The notes under the pieces: model-generated
Told to the model about the DNA's origin: nothing
What the model saw: the letters and a program-made list of their open reading frames with translations, nothing else
The model's database searches: none
NCBI GenBank assembly: GCA_025765595.1
Contig: JAIVFH010000035.1
Span: 186,001-250,000 of the forward strand
Direction: 5' to 3'
DNA length: 64,000 nucleotides
Source of the DNA: Obelidium mucronatum
Lineage: Eukaryota; Chytridiomycota; Chytridiomycetes; Chytridiales; Chytriomycetaceae
Translations under genes and position numbers: made by a program
Part shown: positions 32,125-43,960 of the stretch, piece after piece
Position numbering within the stretch: the first letter of the stretch is position 1
How the letters are laid out: the number at the start of each line of letters is the position of its first letter

Positions 32125-34661
32125 TCACTTTTTGGGTACCTTTCGTACTAGCTGGGCCAACGAGCTTGGCGATGCAGCAAGTTGCAAGAATGGGTGCTGG
32201 AAGAGGCGAAGAAAAAGTCAGTAATACGGATTCAAAAGCACAGGCTCTACTAAACTGATAAAAGGTCGTCAGAACTGGCCCGCTTCGAAACATCTACTTC
32301 CAAGCATCTGGACAAAAATTCCTTGAAGACAGTGCTCACGGCTTCAGGATGTTTCAGCGTGGGCGTTCCATTGGTTGCGATCAGGTACAATGCCTTCAAT
32401 GGATCTTCATCCAAATACGGAGGTTCCCCTTCTACACATTCAATGGCCATAATACCAAGCGACCAAACATCCACCTTAGCACCATAATCTTTCTGCTTAA
32501 CGACTTCAGGAGCCATCCAGTACGGTGTACCAACCATTGTCGCCCGCCGATGACGGTCGGATGACAATTTGGCACTAAACCCAAAATCAGTCAGTTTAAC
32601 CTGTCCCTCCGCGCTCAGGAGAATGTTGTCTGATTTAATGTCACGGTGAATAATCTGTCGCTGATGCAAATGCTGCAATCCCTTCAAAGTTTCCAAGCAA
32701 ATCGCAGAAATGTGAGATTCAGTCATTGGACTGTTATCAATGATATCCGTTAACTTTCCACCTTCCATGTATTCAAGAACCAGCCACAAATCGTCGCGCA
32801 CCAAGAAAGAGTCCAAGTACGAGACAATGTTTGGATGGCGGAGTTCCTTCATGAATTTGATTTCGTTTACAAGGAGTTCCTTTCTAGGTTGTTTCTTCAA
32901 ATTCATTTGCTTGATGGCAACCAATGGCGGAGAGTTTATGGACGCTACTGGACGGGCAAGATAGACCTTTCCAGAAGCACCTTCACCGAGTTGCTTTACC
33001 CGTTGGTACAACACCGTTGGGTCACCGACAGAAACAATTTCGCCTAAGACACAATTATGTGAGACAAATATTGAAACAACACAATGAGAATACATACGCA
33101 ATTTTTCCGCGAGCTGGGCTTCAGTCATGGTCGACGAACGTTTTGTTTTGCCCTTCGAGACAGCTCCTTCAGCAGCTGGAGCGACAGCGGGCTTAACAAC
33201 TAATTTTCCAGGAATTGGTGGCGATGGTCGTCCATCCTGGACAGATTTTGGGGCCGTTCCCTTCTTGGCAGAAGAAGGTTGTGTGGGAACAACTCGCTGT
33301 GGCCCCTGAAACTCAATGGTTAATGACCCAAGCCATACATATCCCCATTTTAGACTCACCGGCGACGTCGACTTCTCCTTGTTTGCATACTCCTTTCGAT
33401 CTCTTTCAAACCTTTCCAAGCGCTCACGCTCCAGTTGAGCCCTCTCAGCCCTTCTGCGATCAGCCGCAGAATCCCTGTCGGACTTGTCTTCCAATTGAAG
33501 TTTACCAAGAGAGAGACCATTCGAATCATTCCCGAAATAATCATCGTCGTATCTCGCACCATTTCCAGACGTCAATTTTTCGGCGGCGGCAGCGGCTGTG
33601 GGACTCGTTGGCATTGAGCCACTTTGAAGGTTCTCAGTGTAAAACTCCAAAACATCCAATACTGCTTGAGGATTTTTGGAGATTTCGTCTTGCGATAGAT
33701 TTGACGCTTCAAGTAGGGACTTCCATTCTTTGGGCAATCCCTGGATGGTTGAAAAAAAGCCGTTAAATTGGTTTGCGCACACAAACACGCACAACAACAC
33801 AGAGCGTTTAAGAAGCAAACGAACCGTAAATGCACCGCTAGAGAGATCGAATCCAACGTGTACTTGATGGATAAAGTTTGTAGGATTGCTGATGTTGATG
33901 AGAGGGGATCTCTGTCGAAGAGACTACTTTAGTACACTGCATTCAGTAGATCAATGGATCAATAGTCCAATGACAAAAAAAATAGAGGCAATTGTCGCTT
34001 ATTTCGCTGCTGTGCGTTCCTATGCGTTAGACGCAAGACCTCCATATTAAGTCTCCAAAACAGGCCATCCATCATCCCATCAAAATTGCGATCAAGAGCT
34101 CCCCGTATAGACAACAAACGAAACAACGTTCCTTTTTTTTTGGAAGTTCATTGTTGAAACAGTTTCAGGTCCGCAAGCACCCCCCCAAATTGCCAGGTGG
34201 AAACCAACACACCCCGCAATACCAAACCCCCTCCCGCTAAGCATTCAGCCAACAAACCTGATAGACTTCGTCCATCCAAGAATAGAGTTCTTCATCATTC
34301 TTGCAGGCCAAGAAGTAGGACTTGTCCTTTGTCACAATCTCCATACAGTATGGCTTCAACTCGTTCCTCTGCACCTGCTCGACTTCATTCAAGAAGATCA
34401 TTACTGACGGTTGCTTAGATTCCTGAAAACGATTGCGCAGTGGCGGAAGCAAGGCGGGGGAGGGGGGCGGGGTGTTAGTTGTGGCAAGAGCGGCTAAAAA
34501 GGGCATGCATATTGGTAAAACTGCACCTCATTACGATGCACTGTAAGAGTCTCTTGTCTAAGATACAGATATCGCTTGCTCCACATCCAGGCCCGAATGC
34601 CCTCCTCCTTGATCGAAATCGGCCCTTGCTTTACAATGTAGGCAGATGAGCTTGAGGACAT
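32125..34661 (-). CDS. CLA4: Cla4-type p21-activated kinase (PH-CRIB-kinase)
   Basis: About seven exons. The N-terminal PH domain is split between AYIVKQGPISIKEEGIRAWM and ELKPYCMEIVTKDKSYFLAC. An unusually long intron (~345 nt, 33.91-34.26 kb) leads to the CRIB/PBD: ISNPTNFIHQVHVGFDLSSG. A linker with Arg/Glu helices and a proline stretch follows. The kinase (32250-33040) has GEGASGKVYLA, VAIKQMNLKK, IIHRDIKSDNILL, DFGFSAKL, and the TMVGTPYWMAPE activation loop. The end, HPFLQLAASPSSLAQLVRKV, is in a separate last exon. PH plus CRIB separates Cla4 from Ste20 kinases, which lack PH. Cla4 is activated by Cdc42-GTP and controls polarity, septins and cytokinesis. A CDC24-like GEF for Cdc42 lies 29 kb away. 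Confidence 0.93.
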
Positions 34662-34699
34662 TTTTTCCACAGAGAGAAAAGAAAATCGGAAGTTGAACT

Positions 34700-34707
34700 T
34701 CACGTGA
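34700..34707. promoter_or_regulatory. Palindromic E-box TCACGTGA in the CLA4/SNC divergent promoter
   Basis: A perfect eight-base palindrome around CACGTG lies in the 164-bp spacer between the divergent CLA4 and VAMP start codons. It is the predicted target type of class B bHLH proteins such as the three encoded at 24-26.7 kb. Function is inferred only from the motif and its position. Confidence 0.4.
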
Positions 34708-34825
34708 CTTTTTTTTCGAAGGTGGGCAAAAAGAATAAAAAAAACACTAAACAAAAATAAATAAAATAATTGTGTTGATCTTTTGTGTCTCTTTCTAAAA
34801 ACTGAAAAAGTAACTGCTGCAAAAT

Positions 34826-35339
34826 ATGCCTTCTGCTCCAAACGCTAGCCCAACGCCAGGAGGTGGCGGCAATAAAGCTGCCACTGTGCAGAACCAGGTT
34901 TGTCATCTCTAAAACAACCACCATCCTGTCGTATCACCTAAAGCAGACAACCCCCATTCTTACCACACTATCTCAAAATAGGTCAATGAAGTTATCGGGA
35001 TGATGCATAACAACATTGAGAAAGTTATGGCCCGTGGAGAGAAGCTAGAATCACTCCAGAACAAAACAGATGATTTACAGCAAGGTGCGCTACAGTTCAA
35101 AAAGGGTGCCAACAAAGTTCGTGGGCAAATGTGGTGGAAGGTACGTTCTCAGACTACTTCTTTTTGATACGCGTTCGGATTTTGTTTTGGATGTGGGCTA
35201 AGTTGTATTCTCCCACTTTTCCACTCAACAGGACTTGAAAATGAAATTGATCATTGCCGCCATTGTTATTATTATCATAATCATTATCGTTGTACCACTG
35301 GTGACATCTATGAAATCTGCTGTTCCAACCAGTCATTAG
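34826..35339 (+). CDS. SNC1: Synaptobrevin/VAMP-type R-SNARE
   Basis: Three exons (34826-34897, 34982-35140, 35232-35339) encode 112 residues. A short Gly/Pro N-terminus is followed by the SNARE motif: VNEVIGMMHNNIEKVMARGE with the central-layer arginine, then ESLQNKTDDLQQGALQFKKG. The juxtamembrane MWWKDLKMK signature and one C-terminal transmembrane helix (isoleucine-rich) end in TSMKSAVPTSH. R-SNAREs of this class sit on secretory vesicles and pair with plasma-membrane Q-SNAREs for exocytosis; Snc1/2 is the yeast equivalent. The size is typical. It is divergent from CLA4 and converges with the JmjC gene. Confidence 0.95.
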
Positions 35340-35421
35340 ATGATAACAAACATATAATACCTCCATTTTTTTCAATTTGAAGTAGGCAGTTTATTAGAAA
35401 TAAATGTTTTAGAGAGCAATA

Positions 35422-37773
35422 TCAGTATCGAGTCGCCTGCTTTGCACGCCCCATAAACATTCCAGTCTTTTTGCTTCTCATGAACCAAGCCCCAGGGTTC
35501 TTCCACGACAACTTCAAATGAGCAGGCACGTCATCAAAAGTCTCATACTTTTCAACCTCTTCTTCTTCCTTGTCGGCAGTCTCGCTCACTACAAATTCAC
35601 CATTCGCTGACCTAACCAACTTATTCCAACCTTTAGCACTATTGTTCTTTCGGGCAGGTCTGCTATCCTTTGTAATTAAATCTTCCAGCGCATCCCATTG
35701 GTCGGCCCAAAAGTCGGTTCTGTATGGGTTTTCAAAGTCATCGGGATTCAACGCGTTTGGTGGGTGGAACCAATAATTGAGCGCCAAATGTGGTCCTACT
35801 GTCTTGGAGTTTGGAGACGGCGAGCTTCGGACCTCATGGAACCACGCTGAAAAAAAAAAAAATTGTACAATGAGCACGACGCAACCGTTGAAAAAATCAG
35901 GCAAATCACGTACATGCTGGAAGATACAACATCTCCCCTTCTTTGAGATCAAAAGTGATTTTCGTAACATTCTTCAAATTGGGATATGTTTTTGTCGCAT
36001 CGGCAGAATGCAAAACGTCTGGGTCAATTCTACTGAAACTGAAGGGGGGTTCATCTTCATCAACGTCTTCATCATTGTCTTCTTCCTCGTCGTAGTCATC
36101 CTATGGAGTTTTGTTAACGCAAATAAATTGAAGGGGAATATTACACAGTACCTGCAGCTTGTCCACGTCCATTTCAATGTCTCCATCTTCATCGTCAATT
36201 GGAAGGTCTTTGAATAAAGGCTCCTCGTCGTCGTCATCATTGTCATCATCTTCTTCGTCTTCTTCGAGGGCATCGGCAACTACAGCTACTGGTTAAAAAA
36301 ATAAACACCAGGGATTCAAGTGAGTTTACCATCTTGCTCTTCTTCTTCGGCCAATTCCAATTGCTCTTTTGCTTCAACTACAGCTTTTCTCAATTCTAAA
36401 ACAAGTAACCTTGTCAGGTTTGACAAAAGACAGAAGAACTCAATAACCAACCTTCCAAATCAACTTCCTTCCCTTCCTCAGCCTCTTTTAACCCTTCGCG
36501 CATCTCTTTGATGGCTGTTTTGAATTGCCATCTCGCAACATCGGCAGCAAAAGAGCCATCACTTCCAACCGACCAATCATAAGAGATCAATCCGTTTTCA
36601 TGGACAACCTGCAAATCGGCATGTCCAACCAAGTCAAGATCCGGGGCCGCAGAGGGAGGGATAAGAGTGATGCGTTTCGATCCTTGCACAAGAATATAGA
36701 GGTTGTCTGCAAAATCATGGTGAAGTCCGGAAGAGATCCCTTCAGGAGGAGCGACACCCATCCAGAGATTAAGTTGCTGAGGAATGAGGGTCGAGAGCAA
36801 CTCTGGTATTAAAAACAAGTTTAAGAGAATGGATAATCGTTGCATAAAAAAAAAGGAAGAAAAATTCTAACCTGGACGCAATGGAATATCGTTGAGTACA
36901 CGGGGAAGGGGAGCTTTACAGAAATCATTGAAAGATTCCTTGCCAAATTGAAAAGCGTGGTGCAATGGTTAGTTTGGCGCGAAAAATCAACCAAGCGATG
37001 GAAGTTACCAAGAGGTTTTCGTTTGTTGCATCATGCATGTCGTCTTCTTCTAGAGATGGACGCGTTAATGGTTGTGACCTTGAAAGAGAATCCATACCAT
37101 CATCTCCCCCACAACACCCATCCCCATGTTCATGTTCATGTTCGTGCTCATGCCCGTGATCATGATCATGGTCTTCGTCGTGGCCCTCTTCGTCCATTGC
37201 ATCATCGTCATCATCTTCAGCATCATCGTCATCCTCTTCTTCTCCTTGTTCTTCTTCTTCTTCGCCTTCTTCTTCTTCTTCCTCCTCATCCTCCTCCTCC
37301 TCCCCATCATCGCCCAGGTACTGCGTGCTCATGTACACGGAGTCGTCGCCGCTCTTCATCGCGTCGACCAGGTCGCCGAAGCGCACGATGCGGCGGCGGC
37401 GGCCCGTCCCGAAGCGGCCCTTGTCGGCGCGCGACTCGACCTCGACGGGCTCGGCGGCGCCGACCTTCGCCAGCAGCGCGTCGACGACGGCCCAGGCGTC
37501 CGCATGCGTCGGCGCGGCAAACACCGAGTGCGGCGCCAGCACGCTGCCCGTCACAACAACCGGCGTGCGCGTCGCCACAAACCGCGCGAAAAACTCTGCC
37601 GCCGGAAGCGTCGCCGCCACGCGCGCCGGCCGCCAGGCGTCCGACGCCGGCACGAACCCGGCGTACCGCACCTGCGGCTGCTCGGGCGCCGCCGACCCGT
37701 CAACGCTGTCGAAGTTGTCGGACCCCTCCGGCGACACCTCAACCTCAATGTCCGTGTGCTCGTGTCTGCCCAT
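35422..37773 (-). CDS. JmjC/cupin_8 dioxygenase with acidic and His-Asp-rich inserts
   Basis: About eight exons. The N-terminal exon (MGRHEHTDIEVEVSPEGSDN) has a conserved-looking TRTPVVVTGSVL stretch, then a long Glu/Asp run and a histidine run (HDHDHGHEHEHEHEHG, ~37.1 kb). The JmjC core follows: NLWMGVAPPEGISSGLHHDF with Fe(II) ligands H and D, NLYILVQGSKRITLIPPS, and after acidic insert exons YLPACWFHEVRSSPS with the distal histidine. The C-terminus ends RAKQATRY. This fits the cupin_8 JmjC group, whose members hydroxylate or demethylate proteins or RNA; the substrate here is unknown. The His-rich tract resembles metal-binding loops and is unusual in this family. The 5' exon is strongly GC-rich. 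Confidence 0.85.
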
Positions 37774-37845
37774 GATTACTACTTGGAAAACGTGTTTTTT
37801 CTTTCTTTTTTTTTTCTGGTTTGAAAAATGAATGCTTGGCTTTAT

Positions 37846-40315
37846 TCACTCAAGCTTGATTTGCGACAATGTAAAATCCATTGAATCGTCTTCATCATCG
37901 TCACTCAATTCTTTTTTACCGCCACCAGCAGCATCATTATCATCATCATCTTCTCCTAATGCACCCACACTTCCCTGTACGCAGTATTCCACGTCAGACC
38001 CATCGGGCCTCAACACACACTTGTCTCTTCCTTTGTACTTTGTACTCAAGCATAGTGTCTTGGCGTCAAAAACTAAATCAGTGCATTCAATTCTCTTGCA
38101 GCAAATGATGCATTTCCACTGTTGCAGCTGTTTACTGAACTCTATAAATGTCTGTCAAAAGGAATACACTCTAATTAGGATTTATAAGCAAAGAAAGAAA
38201 AATGATAACAGCGATTAAGTACCTCCATATCAAAATTCTGCAAGTGTGTGCAATATTTCCCCTTTCCAGGTATTACAATACGCCTTAATGTGAGAGGGCA
38301 TATGAAAGACACCACAACATCGCCATGTTGGATGTCTTCTTCCATCATTGACGTCCTGCTCCTCCAAAGATGATGATCTTGATTATGATGTTGAATAATG
38401 GGTTGGGATTTCTGAACCAAGTATCGTTCAAATTCTGGTATATCAAAACCCAGCTGCTGCATCTCCTTGGACAAGATTGAAAAGCTCCAAAACGATGGGA
38501 TATAGATGGACTGATTCGCTTTTTCAGTTCCAGTCAAACCTTGAAGAAAACGAAATCAAACGATTAGACAGCTTAAACTTGTGCCAACAAAACAAGATAT
38601 TTCACCTTGAGATACCAAATGGTTCTCACACAATTTTATCATGGCCTCCCGCGAATTCAGCTTCTTCATTCCAACAAGCAGTGTGTGGATAGGTGCAGTG
38701 TTCTGAGGAGTTGGAAACACAAAGCTTATATCCATTACAGTTCCATTAAACTCGGTCGCCGTCTCAGACACTGCCTCCAAAGACTCCATCAAAAAACTCG
38801 TCAAATCAATGATTTCGTTTCCAGACTGTGCTTTTTATATTAATCACAATGAGTACCCCCCTTCTGACACCCACTTACACTTGTGTGCACAAATTTAAAC
38901 GCATCTCCAATTTTAACAGTCACGATAGTACCCGCAGGAGCACCAAACAAAGACTCCAGAAGTGGATTCGCAGATTCCATTTGAACAAACAGTTTCAACA
39001 GAAACCTGCATTCTGAACCATGATGTTTACCCTTCTTTTTTGGCGGAGATATGTTGTTGTTGTTGTGGTTGTTGTGGTTGTTTTGCGCAAAATATTCACA
39101 CACGGGTTTCGTAAGAAACAAGGAAATACCCATCCCACGCCCACTTCCCCGTTGTGCATATTTCGATTCAGAGTGTACATAGATGCCAAAGTCATGAAAT
39201 ACGTGAAACAAGCCAGGGATTTGACGTGTGAATTTAGCCATTGATGAATAATGGCTTGCAGTTGGTTTCCAGTTGATACTTCTTCCCAGGGCAATCGCTG
39301 AGACTGGAGCAGCAGCGCCCAAGCCACTGGTTGTAGCGATCCCACTGCTTCCGCTATTTCCTAAGCCGCTGCCGCTTGTTCGCTTTGACGAGGGAGAATT
39401 GGATAATGCACGAAATAGAAGAGGGTTTCGAAACCTGTGGGGCAGATTTTTTTTTTTTTTTGGTGAGTTGCAAGAAATATTTTGAAAAGAAAGAGTTTTG
39501 AAAAATTGATATTACGGTGATGCACTGGATTCATTTGTCGTATTCGGTCGCGTAAATGCGGGTTGTGGGCTCTGTTGAAGTAGTGGGGAGTTGGTTGCAA
39601 ACTTCCTACTCGCTTTCCCAATCGCGCGAGGGCTATTAAATGATGCTGCTGTTGTCTGAAAGTTCAAGGATATGGAAGAACGCGTTGGTGGTGGTGTTGC
39701 TGCTGAATCGGCAAACGGCGAATTGACGATTTCTGAACTGGTTATTAGATCCGTTATGGGATTCGATAGTGATGATAATTTCACTGGTGTAGAAGGTTTA
39801 GAAGATACTGCAGATGGCTGATTGCGAGTGAATGATGATCGATTCGTGTCCTCGGATGACACTGGACACAACATCCGCCAGGTTTTATCCACCCATTCAC
39901 TCTTTGTCTGAAATACTTTGAATCGAATAGAGTTTCGTTCACACAAGAGTTGATTGATTTTGCGTAACTGAGATTGGAATAAGCAGTTGAGACCCCCCCT
40001 AGTCAAAAATACCTGAGGAATAGTAAAGAGCATCAGATTCGCACGGGTTTTGAGACGAACAGCAACTACGCTTTTGTCGAGACTGAGCAGTATGGCTATT
40101 TCTTCATCAGAAACAGCGGCGGCAGCATCTGTTATCGACAACCCAGAGCTTGGCACCAACGGCTCAGGAATACAATCTCCCTCGGCCGCACAGGCTGCAC
40201 CAGTGCTTTCCACATCATCACCACTCCCCAGCTGGCTATAATACTCCAACTCGTACTCAATGCTCGCCATCATCGCGTCCAGGGACATTGTTGATAGTTT
40301 GGCTCCTGTCGACAT
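37846..40315 (-). CDS. PIAS/Siz-like SP-RING SUMO E3 ligase
   Basis: About seven exons; start MSTGAKLSTMSLDAMMASIE at 40315. The N-terminal third is Ser/Pro-rich with helical segments; no SAP domain is obvious. The middle holds a PINIT-like beta region (KFTRQIPGLFHVFHDFGIYV and ATEFNGTVMDISFVF). The SP-RING spans introns near 38.22 kb: VVVSFICPLTLRRIVIPGKG, KYCTHLQNFDME joined to TFIEFSKQLQQWKCIICCKR. This gives the C, C-x-H and C-x2-C zinc ligands of Siz/PIAS. The C-terminus is acidic with a DDSMDFTLSQIKLE end that could include a SUMO-interacting motif. The family transfers SUMO to nuclear targets. It is divergent from BFR1 (157 bp). Confidence 0.83.
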
Positions 40316-40471
40316 TTTTTTTTATTGAAAAGCGTTTCGATTTTCTGTTTGGTTTTCCCAACAAAAAACGCAAAGTGAGAGAGCTTGACTGATCGCAAAA
40401 CCTCAAAAAACGTCACTGAACCTGTGGGTCATTCACCTGCACCACCCCCTGTCTACTAGGTCAACTTCATC

Positions 40472-42268
40472 ATGTCATTCCGCAACCGTCCAAGCAAGGA
40501 GGCTCACCAGCAGGTTTTTGTTGTTGTGCATTCAGATTTAACTTCCATTGGCTTCTATTAACCTTTTTTTTGACTCTGTAGGAAATCGATGCCATCAACG
40601 TTCAGATTGAAGCCGCAAAGAAGAAGTTGGTAAGGAGATTTTAGGGCTGGGGGCGGGGGGAAGCAAACTTCAATCTTGTTTCACTTGACCTCTTCACTTT
40701 TGCACTCTTTGGCCGCCCTTCCTCCCCGCCCGGGCCCTCGTACCACACACCCAAGGAGATTTCTGACTCGTTTTTTCCCCCGTCTCATTTTTTTTCAGGC
40801 TACTCTCCAGCAATCTATCGGCAGCACTGAAAACATCAAGGGAAACTATGATGGAAAAATCACTGACTTGAAGGCTAAATTGGATGCACTTGCAAAAGAA
40901 CGCACTGAAATCAACAATGAACGTAACAAGAAGATGGAACTTGTCAAATCTCTTGCTGCTGGAATCAAGAAGAAGGTTTTTTTTTTTCCCCTGGTTTTCC
41001 CTCAATCATCATGGCCATTGGCACTGACGTTTTTTTTTATCCTTCTTTCCCTTCTTCTTCTTCCTTTCTTTATCGCAGGGCGAAGAGAGCAAGAATGCCA
41101 AAAACGCTGTCAAGAATGTTGCTGATATTGAAGCCAAGATCCTGTATGTTTTTTTAAATATTCACAATCAGATTTTTTGGTTCATTTCAACGTCTAACAA
41201 CTCCAAAAAAAAAATCACAGCAACCTCGAACGTCAAATCAACGCAGGAGTCGGCTCCATCAACGAAGAAAAGCGTTTGGTGAACGAAATCTCTACCCTCA
41301 AGAAGCAACGCAAGGCCTTTGAATCTGCACCCGCCGGATCCTCTGGCTCCACCATTGAAGCCGACAAGGCCCAAATCGATGCCCTCAAGGCCGAGTTGGA
41401 CCTCCTTAAGCCACGCAAGGACGAAATCAACGCTCAATACGACGCTGTGAAAGCCGAACTCAACGCCAGCAACGATGGAAAGAAGAAGGACTTTGGCGCC
41501 TTCAACAGCCTCCTTACGCAAAAGAAGGCCCTCAAGGCTGAGCTCGATGGATTGTACGAAACTCTGCGTGCCACAAAGGACGACTTCAAGAGAAGAAACG
41601 ATGAATGGTTTGAAGCCACCAAAGCGGAACGTGCCAGACGTGACCAGGAATACAAGGATGAGCAAAAGAGAATCCAGAACGAGCGTCTTCAGAAGGCTGC
41701 TGAAGTTGCGTTGGAAGATGCTGAAATCCCTGCCTTTACGGAAGAAATCAACATTTGCAATTCTCTCATTTCCTTCTTGTCGCAATATTCAACTGGTGGA
41801 AAAGTGGTTGCCAATGCTGCTGAAGCTACAACTTCTGCTTTCGCCAAGGAGGCTCGAAAGGTTGACTCTGCTCTCCCAGATGGAGCTGTGGCCTTGAAGA
41901 AGAAGGACGAGCGTGAAGAGGACTTTTTCATGGGCGGTGGAAAGAAAGGAAAGGGAAAGAAGACTGCTGCTCCAGCTACTCCAGCTGCCAAGACTCTCAA
42001 GATTGACCTTGTCACTCTCGAGCTGTTTGCCAAATTAAAACTTGAAATCCCAGTCTCTGCTGGTGCCAGCGTTGATGCTTCTATCGCTGCCATTGAAGAA
42101 AAGAAGGCTTCCTTTGTTGCCGACCAGGCTGCTCAAACTTTGAAGAACAAGGCTGCCGCTGAAGCCCGCATTGCTGCCCTTCAAGCAGCTGCTGAAGCTG
42201 GAGACGAAAACGCGATTGATGCTTTGGAAGACGGAACGGACTTGGTTGTGGAAGAAGTTGAGGCGTGA
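40472..42268 (+). CDS. BFR1: Bfr1-like coiled-coil protein (polysome/ER mRNA-associated)
   Basis: Five exons (40472-40513, 40582-40629, 40799-40975, 41079-41143, 41221-42268) join in phase to 459 residues. Nearly the whole length is Lys/Glu/Ala coiled coil, with RPSKEAHQQEIDAINVQIEA at the start and ISTLKKQRKAFESA in the middle. The EEDFFMGGGKKGKGKK segment and the AAKTLKIDLVTLELFAKLKL helical end are characteristic of Bfr1. In yeast Bfr1 associates with polysomes at the ER and with mRNA-protein complexes, and was named from brefeldin A resistance. Codon use is biased (GCC/AAG/CTC), suggesting strong expression. The F-box gene follows 133 bp downstream on the same strand. Confidence 0.88.
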
Positions 42269-42400
42269 TTGAGGTCTAACAATCTGGATTTTTAAAGGGA
42301 TGATGAATTGTTTAACACTTGAACAATGATAATAACGTTTTTGGACATTCTCTCTTTCATTTCTAATCAATCAGTCAAAGATTCCAGATTGGATGAAGCA

Positions 42401-43891
42401 ATGCTGTCAACAATTCCAACAGAGATTGTTTGCGCCATCCTTGCAGCTGTTCCCATCGATGAGCACTTGCAGCAGCTAGCACTCGTCTGCAAGAGATGGA
42501 GCCAAATCCTTGCCTTTGATCTATCGTTTGCAAGAGAGCATATTTCCAGACGAGCGGGCGATGTGGAGCAGCTGGTTGACTTTAACGGGCTGCCGCTGAC
42601 TTATGCAGCTGCACTTCTGCACCAGACGTTTCGTTCCCCGGCAGTGAGTGCTCATGGATCGAAGCTGCGGCAGACGATGGGCGCGTCGCTCGCCGTGAAG
42701 AGCGTGCGGTGGCTGCACGCAGCGGACGGCGACAGCAGCTGGACGGCGTCGGCGTTCGTCGACGGCGTTCTCCCGTGGGCGCTGTCGCTCGGCGCGGGCG
42801 CGGGCGCGGGCGGCGTCGTCGACGCGCTGTACGCCGACGCGCGCTGCGCCGGGCTGCGCGACCCCGCCGCCGCCAACAACGCCGCCGTGCGGCTGCTCAG
42901 CAAGCACGGCCACGCCGCCGCCGTCGCGCGCCTGCTGGCCGACTCCCGCGTCGACCCCGCGGCGAACGCCCACGAGGCGCTGCGCATGGCCGCGCTGCAC
43001 GGCCGCGACGCCGTCGTTGCCGCGCTGGCCGCCGACGCGCGCTGCGCCGCACAGCTGCGCCACGCTGCCGTCGGCGGCTTCTGCGCCTTCTCCGCCGCAA
43101 AGATGGGCCACGCCAAAGTCCTGCGCGTCCTGGCTGCCGCCGCGCCGGACATGGACCTGTCGAACGGCCTGCTGCGCGTTGCCGTCCAGGAGGGCCACGT
43201 GGCTGTGGTTGCCCTTCTGCTGGACCACAAGAGCGTGGACCCCAACGAGCTGGATTGCGCCGCCCTGAAAGTCGCGTGTGGGGAAGGGAACGTGGAAATC
43301 ACAAGGCTGCTGTTGAAGGACAAACGGATAGACCCTGCCGTGGACGATAACTCTCCCTTGCGAATGGCATGCAGCTCGGGCGTCTTGCCCCTTGTTTCTC
43401 TGCTTCTCTCTCTTCCTGGCACTGACCCATCAGCTGCCGCAAATGACTGTCTGTACAGAGCTCTCCACAAGAAGCATGCATCGATTCTTTCTCTCCTACT
43501 TGCAGACCCGCGAGTAAATCCACGCACTCATTTTCTCCAAGCTTGCGATACCAATGATGTTTCTATCGTTTCTCAGTTCTTGCGCCATCCTTTAGTAGAT
43601 CCACGGATTGACGACCATGCTGCAATTTGCATTGCGGCCAATCAAGGGGCTTCCGAAATTGTTGAGCTGCTTTTGAAAGACGGGCGTATTGATCCTTCTA
43701 TTGACAACGATTTACCGATACGCGCTGCGGCTGAAAATGGCCATGCTGAAGTTGTTTCAATGTTGTTGAAAGATGCCCGCGTGAACCCTCGCGCACATAA
43801 TGACGAGGCTCTTGAATCAGCTGTGAAAATGAATCATGTAGAAGTGATTTCATTGCTATCAAAGCACTTTGAAAGAATGGATACCCAATAA
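42401..43891 (+). CDS. F-box protein with C-terminal ankyrin-type repeats
   Basis: Single exon of 496 residues from MLSTIPTEIVCAILAAVPID (42401). Residues 1-45 are an F-box (PTEIVCAILAAVPIDEHLQQ with VCKRWSQI), which would dock to Skp1 in an SCF ubiquitin ligase. From ~residue 80 to the end there are about twelve ankyrin-like units of the form AL..A...GH..VV..LL.D.RVDP, for example LRVAVQEGHVAVVALLLDHK and IRAAAENGHAEVVSMLLKDA. Repeats probably select the substrate. The segment 42650-43240 is extremely GC-rich, while the first and last parts use AT-leaning codons; the repeats continue without a break across the change, so this is not a fusion point. An in-frame upstream ATG at 42326 is less likely. 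Confidence 0.88.
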   Translation: MLSTIPTEIVCAILAAVPIDEHLQQLALVCKRWSQILAFDLSFAREHISRRAGDVEQLVDFNGLPLTYAAALLHQTFRSPAVSAHGSKLRQTMGASLAVKSVRWLHAADGDSSWTASAFVDGVLPWALSLGAGAGAGGVVDALYADARCAGLRDPAAANNAAVRLLSKHGHAAAVARLLADSRVDPAANAHEALRMAALHGRDAVVAALAADARCAAQLRHAAVGGFCAFSAAKMGHAKVLRVLAAAAPDMDLSNGLLRVAVQEGHVAVVALLLDHKSVDPNELDCAALKVACGEGNVEITRLLLKDKRIDPAVDDNSPLRMACSSGVLPLVSLLLSLPGTDPSAAANDCLYRALHKKHASILSLLLADPRVNPRTHFLQACDTNDVSIVSQFLRHPLVDPRIDDHAAICIAANQGASEIVELLLKDGRIDPSIDNDLPIRAAAENGHAEVVSMLLKDARVNPRAHNDEALESAVKMNHVEVISLLSKHFERMDTQ

Positions 43892-43960
43892 ACTTGCATG
43901 AAAATTAAACGGAATCACAACATAAAATAAATGTACACAAGATATCAAAAAACTTTTTAT

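Noticed and set aside
33913..34257. Box C/D snoRNA in the long CLA4 intron
   Set aside because: Only a one-mismatch box C and a distant CTGA are visible, with no terminal stem.
36840..37775. 311-residue plus-strand frame opposite the JmjC 5' exon
   Set aside because: His/Arg/Pro-rich shadow of the acidic and His-rich minus-strand exon.
42650..43240. Horizontal transfer of the GC-rich half of the F-box/ankyrin gene
   Set aside because: Ankyrin units continue without a break into AT-leaning DNA and similar GC islands occur in many native genes.
42521..43527. Minus-strand frames opposite the F-box/ankyrin gene
   Set aside because: Shadows produced by GC-rich codons; the plus strand encodes regular ankyrin repeats.
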